The notes under the pieces were generated by a model. That model did no database searches. It was given only the letters and a program-made list of their open reading frames with translations, and was not told where the DNA came from. Source: Caulobacter sp. (GTDB lineage Bacteria > Pseudomonadota > Alphaproteobacteria > Caulobacterales > Caulobacteraceae). Taken from it: a stretch of DNA of 5,167 bases. Shown here one piece after another: positions 1 to 4,974 of this stretch; position 1 is the first letter of the stretch, and every line of letters begins with the position of its first letter. The stretch lies in assembly GCA_014378155.1 (NCBI GenBank), contig JACMOF010000235.1:1-5167 (forward strand), read 5' to 3'. Position numbers and translations under genes: made by a program.

Positions 1-119
1 AGCTCAAGCACAGCCGCAGACTGGCCACCCGATACGACAAAACCGCCGACAGCTACATCGGCTTCATACTGGTCGCCTCAGCCCGACTGTGGGTCAGGCA
101 CTTCGTCAACAGGACCTAG
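1..119 (+). mobile_element. Right end of an IS5-family (IS427-like) element with the transposase C-terminus, cut by window edge
   Basis: The frame starting at base 3 encodes about 38 residues ending in TAG at 117-119. It contains LKHSRRLATRYDKTADSYIG, the C-terminal signature of IS5-family DDE transposases that follows the catalytic glutamate; that glutamate lies outside the window. The stop codon lies inside CTAG (116-119). The sequence before it, GTCAACAGGACC, reads in reverse as GGTCCTGTTGAC, which resembles the GGCCTGTGTTCAG end of the second IS at 583-1428, so 119 is very probably the right tip of the element. Its protein differs clearly from the second IS (LKHFRAIATRHDK), so it is a related but distinct element. 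Immediately downstream is propeller-gene sequence in another frame. Whether the rest of the IS is intact cannot be seen. Confidence 0.8.
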
Positions 120-262
120 TCTACGCCGCCGACGCCAGGATCTTGATCTCGGCCTGCGCTAACGGCATGGCCAAGGTCGTGTCGCCGGACTCGGGCAAGG
201 TGACGGCCAGTCTGGCGATTGGCGAAAAGCCCGACGCGGCCTTCTATGACGCCCAGCGCCAC

Positions 263-366
263 CTAGAGCATTTTTCGAGCGAAGTGGTTCCGGTTCGCGT
301 GAAGAAAAATGCGTCAAAACAGGAGATTAGAGCTCACGGACTGACGCAGTCAGGTCGGGAAATGCT
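263..366. mobile_element. RIME-like palindromic MITE of about 104 bp inserted in the propeller gene
   Basis: The insert is bounded by CTAGAGCATTT (263-273) and AAATGCTCTAG (360-370), a perfect 11-bp inverted repeat with CTAG at each outer end. Inside, GCATTTTTC (268-276) pairs with GAAAAATGC (304-312), with nested GCGAA (279-283) and TTCGC (294-298). A second hairpin pairs GACTG (339-343) with CAGTC (347-351). This composite-palindrome layout, with the core GAGCGAAGTGG and CCGGTTCGCGTGAAG, matches a repeat widespread in alphaproteobacteria (RIME-like). It carries no gene. Deleting 104 bp leaves a single CTAG and fuses the codons cac-cta-gcc-tac (HLAY), restoring the propeller frame, so the insertion duplicated CTAG, CTA or TA. 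The insert creates the stop at 368-370. Confidence 0.8.
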
Positions 367-582
367 CTAGCCTACATCCCCAGCGGCGGCGGCACGCTGT
401 CGGTGATCGCCGTTCGCGGCCCGACGGACGTGGCGGTGATCGACAAGGTGACGACCAAGGTTCGAGCCAAGACCGGGGCCGTCGATTCCGAGACGGGCAA
501 GATCTATCTGCCGTCGGCCGATTACGATCCGCCGGCAACGCCGGGTAGCAAGCCCTCGATGAAGCCGGGCAGCTTCGCCGTT

Positions 583-601
583 CTAGGGCCAGTGTTCAGT
601 T
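583..601 (+). repeat. Left terminal inverted repeat of the second IS
   Basis: CTAGGGCCAGTGTTCAGTT pairs with the reverse complement of 1410-1428, which reads CTAGGGCCTGTGTTCAGTT. There is one mismatch (A versus T at the ninth base). The outer CTAG is probably duplicated target rather than IS sequence. Confidence 0.88.
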
Positions 602-664
602 AGGGGATTCCCAAATATGCGGCTGAATGATTCATAGGAGGTCGGCTTCGAGGAGGGCTGGCTG

Positions 665-1415
665 ATGCGACGCTATGGACTGCGGGACGACCAATGGGAG
701 CGGATAAAGGACAGTCTTCCGGGCCGTGAAGGTCATGTTGGCGGGACGGCGAAGGACAACCGGCTGTTTGTCGCAGCGGTGCTCTACCGCTATCGGGCCG
801 GCATTCCCTGGGGCGACTTGCCTGGACGGTTTGGCAATTGGAAGATCACCCACCAGAGGTTCGGCCGATGGTCTGCGAGCGGTATTTTCGCGCGCATTTT
901 CAAGCTGTTGGCCAGTGACCACGACAATGAGTACATGATGGTCGACGCCACCATCGTGCGGGCTCACCAGCACAGCGCCGGGGCGCGAAAAAAAACGGCG
1001 AGCAAGCCATAGGGCGCTCCCGAGGCGGGCTGACCACCAAGATCCACGTCATCGTCGATGGCCTAAGCAATCTGGTCGGCATCTCGCTGACCCCGGGCAG
1101 GCCTCCGATCTTGGCCAGGCCGAGCCGCTGCTGGCCGGGGTCAGTCCGCGAGCCTTCCTGGCCGACAAGGCTTATGACGCAGACGCCCTGATCCTGGCCC
1201 TGGAGGCGCGGGGCATCACCCCGGTCATCCCGCCCAAGGCCAATCGCGTCGCCCCACGCCAGTGCGACTTCGCGCTCTACCGCGAGCGCAACCTCGTCGA
1301 ATGGTTCTTCAACAAGCTCAAGCACTTTCGAGCCATCGCCACCCGCCACGACAAGCTCGCTCGCAACTTCCTCGCCGCAGTCCATCTCGTCAGCGCAATC
1401 ATGCTGCTCAACTGA
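665..1415 (+). pseudogene. IS5-family DDE transposase: orfA/orfB with an A8 slippage site and one additional disabling frameshift
   Basis: The ATG at 665 follows AGGAGGG (651-657) at 7 bases. The first phase (665-1012, 115 aa) starts MRRYGLRDDQWERIKDSLPG, the N-terminal domain of IS5/IS427 transposases (DUF4096 type), and holds the first catalytic aspartate, D94, in MMVDATIVRAH. At a run of eight A (988-995) the product must move to the -1 phase to continue as KKNGEQAIGRSRGGLTTKIH. A second shift occurs near 1098: ctg-acc-ccg-gg is one base short before cag-gcc-tcc-gat (QASDLGQAE), as if one C of a C-run were lost. The last phase carries LADKAYDAD (second D) and ERNLVEWFFNKLKHFRAIAT (catalytic E), ending at TGA 1413-1415. 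All three DDE residues survive, but not in one readable product. A sequencing error at 1098 is possible. Confidence 0.85.
988..995 (+). other. A8 slippery site for -1 frameshifting or transcriptional slippage in the transposase
   Basis: Eight consecutive A are read as cga-aaa-aaa-acg in the first phase, giving the classical A-AAA-AAA heptamer at 988-994. A -1 slip, or one extra A in the transcript, yields RKKNGEQAIG, which joins exactly to the conserved second part. Without slippage translation ends at TAG 1010-1012. Comparable sites are known in IS5-group elements. Use here is inferred. Confidence 0.65.
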
Positions 1416-1428
1416 ACACAGGCCCTAG
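1410..1428 (-). repeat. Right terminal inverted repeat of the second IS
   Basis: AACTGAACACAGGCCCTAG is the mirror of the left end. The transposase stop TGA (1413-1415) lies inside it, an economical layout usual in this IS group. Confidence 0.88.
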
Positions 1429-2215
1429 GTGTCCGGTTGATAGAACGGACGACCACCAGCTCGACCCCAACCGAAGAGGGCCGGCGCTTCTATCAGCGGT
1501 GCCGGCAACGGATCGAAGATTACGTCGACGCCGTCGCCGATGTCCGAGGCCGAACGCAACAGCTCATTGGAGCGTTGTCGGTGAGCGCCCCGCTGGGGCT
1601 CGGCGAATTGCGGCTGAACGCCCTGATGCTCCGCTTCCCTGCGGATCATCCCGGCATCAAGGTTGAGCTGATGCTGAGCGGTCGCATGGTTGATCTGGTC
1701 GAGGAGGGCGTGGACGGGGCGATCAGGTTGGGCGGCCCCCTACCACCCACCGCCTTGGCCCGTCACATCGCAACCTCTCCCCGCGTCCTGGTCGCCCCGC
1801 CTCGCCTGACTACCTACGTCGCGCGCCAAGCGTCCGCCGCCCCGTCGACCTTGCGGCTCATCCCTACATCGGCTTTGCAGGACTCGAAAATCGCGGCGTG
1901 CTGGTCTTCGTTCGAGAGGCCGAGCGGGTCTCGGTTTCGACCACGGGCCCTTACAGCGTCAACAGCTCGCTCGTGCTCCGGCAGTGCTTCCTTCAGGGCG
2001 TCGGCCTTTGCAGCGCACCGGGTTGGCTGGTGCAAGACTTGATCGACGCCGGCGAGCTCGTTCGCGTGTTGCCGGACTGGACCCTGCCGCCTCAAACCGT
2101 GCATCTCGTCTATCCGACCCGGCGGTATCTGCCGCTGCGGACCCGGACCTTCCTCCAGGCCATGACGGACCAAATACCCGCCCTGTCGGGATTTCGGCCG
2201 CCGCGCCCCGTTTAG
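1425..2215 (+). pseudogene. LysR-type transcriptional regulator lacking its HTH N-terminus and frameshifted
   Basis: In the frame of 1425 the sequence reads LGVRLIERTTTSSTPTEEGR, the end of the LysR winged-helix region (normally about residue 48 onward). The linker helix RQRIEDYVDAVADVRG and then GALSVSAPLGLGELRLNALM and VEEGVDGAIRLG follow, the start of the effector-binding domain. At about 1800 the phase changes, and the protein continues from 1808 as DYLRRAPSVRRPVDLAAHPYI, later NSSLVLRQCFLQGVGLC and VHLVYPTRRYLPLRTRTF, to TAG 2213-2215. This is the normal LysR C-terminus, for about 260 remaining residues of a usual ~300. The IS right end sits exactly where the first ~47 residues (the helix-turn-helix) should be. 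The gene therefore cannot bind DNA or be read through. Its former target is unknown. Confidence 0.88.
1798..1807 (+). repeat. 5-bp tandem duplication (CGCCT twice) that breaks the LysR frame
   Basis: CGCCT occurs at 1798-1802 and again at 1803-1807. Removing one copy gives gtc-gcc-ccg-cct-gac-tac (VAPPDY), the usual LysR sequence at this position, and joins both phases without other change. It is therefore the likely inactivating mutation. Confidence 0.75.
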
Positions 2216-2566
2216 GGCCGCCTAGGTCGGACAAGGTTGTAAAGCTCGCCGCAATCACGCTGCGATGGCGTCGCGGGAGACGTGCGAGCGCGGGTCTGGA
2301 GTCCAAGATCCACGCCGTGCGCACGGCCGTCAGCGCGAAGGGCCGCTCACCACCCTTTGCGGCCGGTCGTTTGGTCCGCTAAATGGCCAACGGCCACTCA
2401 TAGTTCTCCGCAGCATCCGTATCTGCGCGCCAACTTCCAAAACATCGCTGAAAACGTTGAGGATTCACCGTCTGGGGAACCGTCTCTCGACGTTTGCTAC
2501 ACACCCTTGCTACACAATCCTGACCACGATCCGGGGCTAAGTATCCGAGATCGTTCAGCTAAACAC
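2216..2566. other. Gene-poor stretch between the LysR remnant and the integrase remnant
   Basis: No convincing gene is seen on either strand. A CTAG at 2222-2225 follows the LysR stop by a few bases. In one plus frame, about 2279-2365, the residues GLESKIHAVRTAVSAKGR loosely recall the GGLTTKIHA segment of IS5 transposases, so a decayed IS fragment is possible but weakly supported. A short TGGCC/GGCCA palindrome occurs at 2384-2396. The right portion holds the first pair of GCTACACA repeats. No tRNA-like structure or attachment core is recognisable. Confidence 0.4.
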
Positions 2567-2597
2567 TTGCGGGGCTGCTACACAAACGCGCTACACA
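2496..2597 (+). repeat. Two pairs of GCTACACA direct repeats upstream of the integrase remnant
   Basis: GCTACACA occurs at 2496-2503, 2509-2516, 2577-2584 and 2590-2597. Within each pair the start-to-start distance is 13 bases, and the pairs are 81 bases apart. All four have the same orientation and lie directly before or at the start of the integrase coding sequence. Such arrays are typical of arm-type integrase binding sites or of operators that let an integrase or excisionase control its own promoter. That role is inferred; only the repeats are seen. Confidence 0.6.
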
Positions 2598-2875
2598 TTC
2601 GAACGCATTTCGTATGCCGGGGCGGTCGTTACTACTACCGGCGCCGTGTCCCCGGATCGTTGCGGGCGATTGTCGGCAAGAGGGAAATCTGGCGTTCGTT
2701 AGAGACGGACAGCCCCACGGTCGCCCTGCGCCGTTCGCATCAGATCGCGGCTTCCATCGAGCGGGACTTCGAACTGGCCCGCGTCCGGTCAGGATTGCCA
2801 GTCGATCAAACGATCACTGGTGGGCGGGTTGAGCCAGTCGCAGCACTCCAGGTTCCGGCCTTGGCCTCGCGTTGA
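2567..2875 (+). pseudogene. Truncated tyrosine-type site-specific integrase, N-terminal (DUF6538-like) part only
   Basis: From 2597 the frame reads IRTHFVCRGGRYYYRRRVPG, then LRAIVGKREIWRSLETDSP, TVALRRSHQIAASIERDFEL and ARVRSGLPVD, up to TGA/TAG around 2873. The arrangement R-x-G-x-YYYRRRVP, G-[KR]-x-EIW-x-SL and an Arg/Ala-rich helix is that of the N-terminal domain of phage and genomic-island integrases of alphaproteobacteria. Family members run to roughly 350-450 residues, and the SAM-like core-binding and catalytic (R..HxxR..Y) domains are absent, so this is a remnant. Recognisable similarity ends near 2820. No ATG lies near the expected start: an ATT at 2597 stands where MRTH would be expected, and TTG at 2567 is the nearest in-frame alternative, without a good ribosome site. 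It probably marks the edge of a deleted island or prophage. Confidence 0.65.
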
Positions 2876-3182
2876 TAGCTGCGATCGCTGAGCTCCATGG
2901 CGCCGAACTCAGGCTGTCGGACAACAGTCCCGGCTTGGTGGTGGAGGTTCACTTCGCGAACGCCGGAAAACCTTGAGGTCGATAGTCGGCAACCTTGCTG
3001 TAAGGCCGCCATGCGTAGCCTGCTTCGCGCCACCTAGCCGGCGTGTCAGCTTCTCGCGTGCTTGCTTCCAATCGATCGCGGCGGCTGAGAAAACCGCGAC
3101 CCAGGGAAAGGCCGACGGTGGTCAAGACGCCGAGGAGCGCCCTGCAATCATCGCTTGTTCTCGCCGCCACCGCCGGAATTTT
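2876..3182. other. About 300 bases with no recognised gene between the integrase remnant and the DUF1971 gene
   Basis: Both strands hold open frames of about 70 codons, for example minus-strand stretches reading AIDWKQAREKLTRRLGGAKQ or FGAMELSDRSYQREAKAG. None shows a family motif, a ribosome site or continuity, and they overlap one another, so they are not called as genes. A CTAG occurs at 3033-3036. The part just before 3183 should include the 3' end of the oxidase operon transcript, but no clear hairpin-plus-T terminator was found. This may be remnant sequence of the truncated island. Confidence 0.4.
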
Positions 3183-3476
3183 CTATAAATCCGCCAAGTC
3201 AGGCCGATGGTCATAGAACTCAACCTGCATCCGCATCGGGCCGGCAGGCGTCACGAAGTGAGGTTGCTCCGGAAGGACGAGGCCCAACCGCTCGGGCGTC
3301 AGGCGCTGCTCGTCTGGTGGATCGAGGATCGTGAAGACAACCTTGCCCTCAAGGACCCGGATCACGCCCCAGACGCCGACCTTAGTGCGGTGATCGCGGC
3401 GCAATGCAGCCGGCAGACTGGTTTCATCAAATACGGACGTGGTGCGGTAGGGCTGCGAGACCTGTGCGGGTTCCAT
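3183..3476 (-). CDS. DUF1971 (YeaR/TehB-N-like) small cupin-type protein
   Basis: A 97-residue protein with the complete family pattern: PYRTTSVFDETSLPAALRRD (9-28) followed by HRTKVGVWGVIRVLEG (29-44), a central LDPP turn, GLVLPEQPHFV (65-75) and GPMRMQVEFYD (79-89). The family is a small beta-barrel, also found as the N-terminal part of some TehB tellurite-resistance proteins; E. coli YeaR is known for nitrate/nitric-oxide-responsive expression. The biochemical role is not established. The ATG (3476-3474) comes one base after the stop of the alternative oxidase gene (TGACATGG), so translation is probably coupled and both are in one operon. Length is normal and no defect is seen. Confidence 0.88.
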   Translation of the reverse strand: MEPAQVSQPYRTTSVFDETSLPAALRRDHRTKVGVWGVIRVLEGKVVFTILDPPDEQRLTPERLGLVLPEQPHFVTPAGPMRMQVEFYDHRPDLADL

Positions 3477-3477
3477 G

Positions 3478-4200
3478 TCACGCAGTCAGTCGGATGTCGT
3501 GGGCATGGGGCGGATAAGGCGCCGCGGCGTGGTCGATGGGTAGGCCGGCAAGCGTGCTGGCGAACCCGTGATTGACGTCACGATGATGAGCTTCGTCCGC
3601 GCGAACGACAAGCACGACATCTCGTAGGGTCGCGGTGTCGGGCAGCTTCCAATAGTGCTTGGCGATGGCGGGGGCCTCGACGTTGGGCGAACGGCCCTCG
3701 TCGATCTCCTTCAGATAGAGGGTGTAGCTGATCACCGCCTCTTCCTCGAAATATCCGACGACGCGGTGGGCGGTGCGGCTGGAGACCAGGTAGAGCAGGA
3801 AGAAGGCGATATAGAAGATCCACTGGACGAGGATGATCACCAGGCGCTCGAAGAGGTTGGGCTGGGCGATCTGCACGAAGGTCATCAGGTGCATGCGCTC
3901 GTTCTCAGCCTCCTCCATGAGGGTGCGGATCCAGCCGTCGTCGTCCTTCATGCGGCGCAGGGCGGTCAGGTGGTTGATCGTCGCCCCGACCATGCCGGGG
4001 ACAGCCGCGACCGTTTCCAGCACGATGGCGCGGTGCCCGTAGCGCTTGGCGAAGAAGGTGTCGGCGGCGAAGCGCAGCAGCTTGGTGAAACCCAGGGCGA
4101 ACCGATCCGAAAAGCCGACCGGCTTGTGATGAACCACGGGCTCCGCGACCGCCTCCTCGGCCAGGGCTCGTGGGTCGGGTGCGAGAATCTTGTTGACCAC
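3478..4200 (-). CDS. aox: Alternative oxidase (cyanide-insensitive ubiquinol oxidase, di-iron)
   Basis: A 240-residue protein that oxidises ubiquinol and reduces oxygen to water without pumping protons, bound to one face of the inner membrane. All di-iron signatures are visible, numbered from the GTG start: LETVAAVPGM with E62, EENERMH-type ENERMH with E101 and H104, FEEEA with E152, and RADEAHHRDVNH with E203 and H206. The conserved tyrosine seven residues after E152 is present (Y159). Residues 120-139 (LVIILVQWIFYIAFFLLYLV) form the hydrophobic interfacial helix. Start choice: GTG at 4200-4198 is preceded by AAAGGGG with 6-base spacing and gives a normal bacterial length. The frame stays open 52 codons further to 4356, but that extension has no family character and covers the promoter region. 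The downstream DUF1971 gene follows after one base. It gives respiration resistant to cyanide, nitric oxide and sulfide, as known for the family. Confidence 0.95.
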   Translation of the reverse strand: MVNKILAPDPRALAEEAVAEPVVHHKPVGFSDRFALGFTKLLRFAADTFFAKRYGHRAIVLETVAAVPGMVGATINHLTALRRMKDDDGWIRTLMEEAENERMHLMTFVQIAQPNLFERLVIILVQWIFYIAFFLLYLVSSRTAHRVVGYFEEEAVISYTLYLKEIDEGRSPNVEAPAIAKHYWKLPDTATLRDVVLVVRADEAHHRDVNHGFASTLAGLPIDHAAAPYPPHAHDIRLTA

Positions 4201-4206
4201 GATGTA

Positions 4207-4213
4207 CCCCTTT
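4207..4213 (-). promoter_or_regulatory. Ribosome binding site that decides the alternative oxidase start
   Basis: Read on the minus strand, AAAGGGG is followed by TACATC and then GTG-GTC-AAC. The strong purine run at 6 bases makes GTG 4200 the best start, in preference to the GTG at 4356, which lacks a comparable site. Confidence 0.65.
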
Positions 4214-4324
4214 TGGGCTTGGGCCGCAGCGGGAGCACTGCGCGGCTGACGGAAAAAACAATGCAGGCCAGCTTCCCGACGCCCTGGGTTGGGAACGTGT
4301 GTCAGGGCCGCCTGTTCCGTAAGC

Positions 4325-4355
4325 TGGGGAGTTCCGGCGTCGCTCGGGAACCCCA
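4325..4355. repeat. Imperfect inverted repeat, candidate operator in the divergent region
   Basis: TGGGGAGTTCC (4325-4335) and GGAACCCCA (4347-4355) are inverted copies, apart from two extra bases (AG) in the left arm, separated by 11 bases. It lies about 30-60 bases upstream of the plus-strand gene and about 125-155 upstream of the oxidase. No T-run follows, so it is not a typical terminator. A role as a protein binding site is only inferred. Confidence 0.3.
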
Positions 4356-4382
4356 CCTGCCGGCGTTCAGAATGGGGTCTTC

Positions 4383-4769
4383 ATGGCTGATGAAATTCCC
4401 GGCGCCTCAGACCGCGCGAGGCTACGCGAGAAGGCGCTCTCGAGGTGGGATAACGAAGGCGGCGCGAGCCGCCAGGGACCACAAGAAGGCTCACCTGCGG
4501 AGGAAGCGGGCCCCGACCGCGAGCCTCAAATAACCAACACCGAACTGGTGCAGCTTCGGGTTCGCGTGATCGCGCTTGAGAACCTGATGATCGCTTTGCT
4601 GGCCGAAGGCTCTGACAGGCAGGCGGAGGTTGTCCGCGATATGGCAGCCTACATCTCGCCGAGGCCAGGTTTCACACATCACCCCCTAACGATCCACGCC
4701 GCCGCCCACATGATCGACCTCGTCCAGCGGGCTGCTCATTTCAGCTCTCGGGCAGATCCCGATGGCTAA
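4383..4769 (+). CDS. Hypothetical protein, 128 aa, first gene of a three-gene overlap cluster
   Basis: Not assigned to a known function. The N-terminal half is charged and probably disordered: SDRARLREKALSRWDNEGGA followed by a Gly/Pro/Glu-rich stretch. Residues 51-76 (NTELVQLRVRVIALENLMIA) form a predicted amphipathic helix or coiled coil. The C-terminus holds a further helix, IHAAAHMIDLVQRAAHF. There is no signal peptide or membrane segment. The start ATG has weak GGGG upstream. Its end overlaps the next gene by 8 bases (ATGGCTAA), implying coupled translation with the HVA1-type gene. Codon use is like that of the neighbours, with G/C in third positions, which supports a real gene. The large open frame on the plus strand from 3655 that runs across this start is a shadow of the oxidase gene. 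Confidence 0.7.
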   Translation: MADEIPGASDRARLREKALSRWDNEGGASRQGPQEGSPAEEAGPDREPQITNTELVQLRVRVIALENLMIALLAEGSDRQAEVVRDMAAYISPRPGFTHHPLTIHAAAHMIDLVQRAAHFSSRADPDG

Positions 4770-4974
4770 ACAATTCGATGTCGGTGATCGCGTCAGCTGG
4801 AACTCCGAGGCCGGCCGTGTCAGCGGGACGATCATCCGCGTCCATACTCGGGACGTCGACTACAAGGGCCATACCCATCACGCGAGCCCTGCGATCCCGC
4901 AGTACGAGATCAAGGGCAGCAAGACCGATCACATCGCCATGCATCTGGGCGCAGCGCTCAGCCGGCTGACATGA
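4762..4974 (+). CDS. HVA1 family / DUF2945 small protein
   Basis: A 70-residue protein starting MAKQFDVGDRVSWNSEAGRV, then SGTIIRVHTRDVDYKGHTHH and ASPAIPQYEIKGSKTDHIAM. This is the complete pattern of the DUF2945 (hypervirulence-associated protein, Tudor/SH3-like) family: GD-x-VSWNSEAG, SGTI, YKG-x-THHAS, PQYEIKS and TDHIAMHK. Length is typical. Family members are small soluble beta-barrel proteins of unknown biochemical role, often near stress or conserved hypothetical genes. The start codon lies within the last codons of the upstream gene and its stop overlaps the next start (ATGA 4971-4974), so three genes are probably translated together. No defect is seen. Confidence 0.9.
   Translation: MAKQFDVGDRVSWNSEAGRVSGTIIRVHTRDVDYKGHTHHASPAIPQYEIKGSKTDHIAMHLGAALSRLT

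Larger units (their letters stand above)
116..603 (+). pseudogene. YncE-like YVTN beta-propeller protein, C-terminal part, interrupted by mobile elements
   Basis: Two pieces of one reading frame are visible. The piece at 116-262 encodes LVYAADARILISACANGM, then VVSPDSGKVTASLAIG and PDAAFYDAQRH. The piece at 367-586 encodes LAYIPSGGGTLSVIA, then VDSETGKIYLPSADYDPP and MKPGSFAVL. Such blades (old value, DSxTGKV, IG..PDA, YD..R.LAYIPS) are typical of the last blades of periplasmic or secreted YncE/YVTN-repeat propellers of unknown ligand. The N-terminal blades and signal peptide are missing because an IS lies directly upstream. A 104-bp element splits the pieces and shifts frame. At the 3' end the frame runs into a second IS, which supplies GPVFS and a TAG stop at 601-603; the family usually ends within a few residues of this point. 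Almost certainly non-functional. The family call is from pattern recognition, not a search. Confidence 0.75.
583..1428 (+). mobile_element. IS5-family (IS427-like) insertion sequence, nearly complete, about 846 bp including CTAG at both ends
   Basis: The ends are defined by inverted repeats at 583-601 and 1410-1428, which match at 18 of 19 positions. CTAG sits at both outer edges (583-586 and 1425-1428), fitting the CTAG/TA target duplication known for IS427-type elements. The single transposase gene lies between them in the two-phase layout of this group and ends inside the right repeat. Left flank is the beta-propeller gene and right flank is the interior of a LysR gene, so this is not a simple insertion. 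An internal one-base frameshift suggests the copy can no longer move by itself. Confidence 0.88.
4201..4382. promoter_or_regulatory. Divergent promoter region between the oxidase operon and the plus-strand three-gene operon
   Basis: The 182 bases separate two divergent starts (GTG 4200 on minus, ATG 4383 on plus), so promoters for both must lie here or overlap the gene starts. No convincing -35/-10 pair and no clear FNR-type (TTGAT-N4-ATCAA) box was found. The only notable structure is an inverted repeat at 4325-4355. The plus-strand gene has a weak GGGG (4374-4377) five bases before its ATG. Confidence 0.5.

Noticed and set aside
900..1385. Minus-strand open frame of 161 codons inside the second IS
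   Set aside because: Antisense shadow of the transposase; the plus strand carries all DDE signature motifs.
1814..2324. Minus-strand open frames opposite the LysR remnant
   Set aside because: The plus strand encodes recognisable LysR sequence throughout; the minus translations are Arg/Gly/Pro-rich shadows.
2384..2396. TGGCC-AAC-GGCCA palindrome as a terminator
   Set aside because: The stem is only 5 bases with no following T-run.
2496..2597. CRISPR array
   Set aside because: The repeat unit is only 8 bases with 5-base gaps inside each pair; there are no spacers of CRISPR length and no cas genes.
2806..3170. Minus-strand frames of 73-75 codons as small genes
   Set aside because: They overlap each other in different frames, lack ribosome sites and show no recognisable family; kept only as a description of the unassigned stretch.
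4201..4356. 52-residue N-terminal extension of the alternative oxidase to a GTG at 4356
   Set aside because: The extension has no resemblance to alternative oxidases, lacks a ribosome site and would fill the divergent promoter region; GTG 4200 has a strong site at ideal spacing.
3655..4533. Long plus-strand open frame (292 codons) across the oxidase gene
   Set aside because: It lies antisense to the alternative oxidase, whose di-iron motifs are unmistakable. Its translation has no family character and results from high-GC antisense openness.
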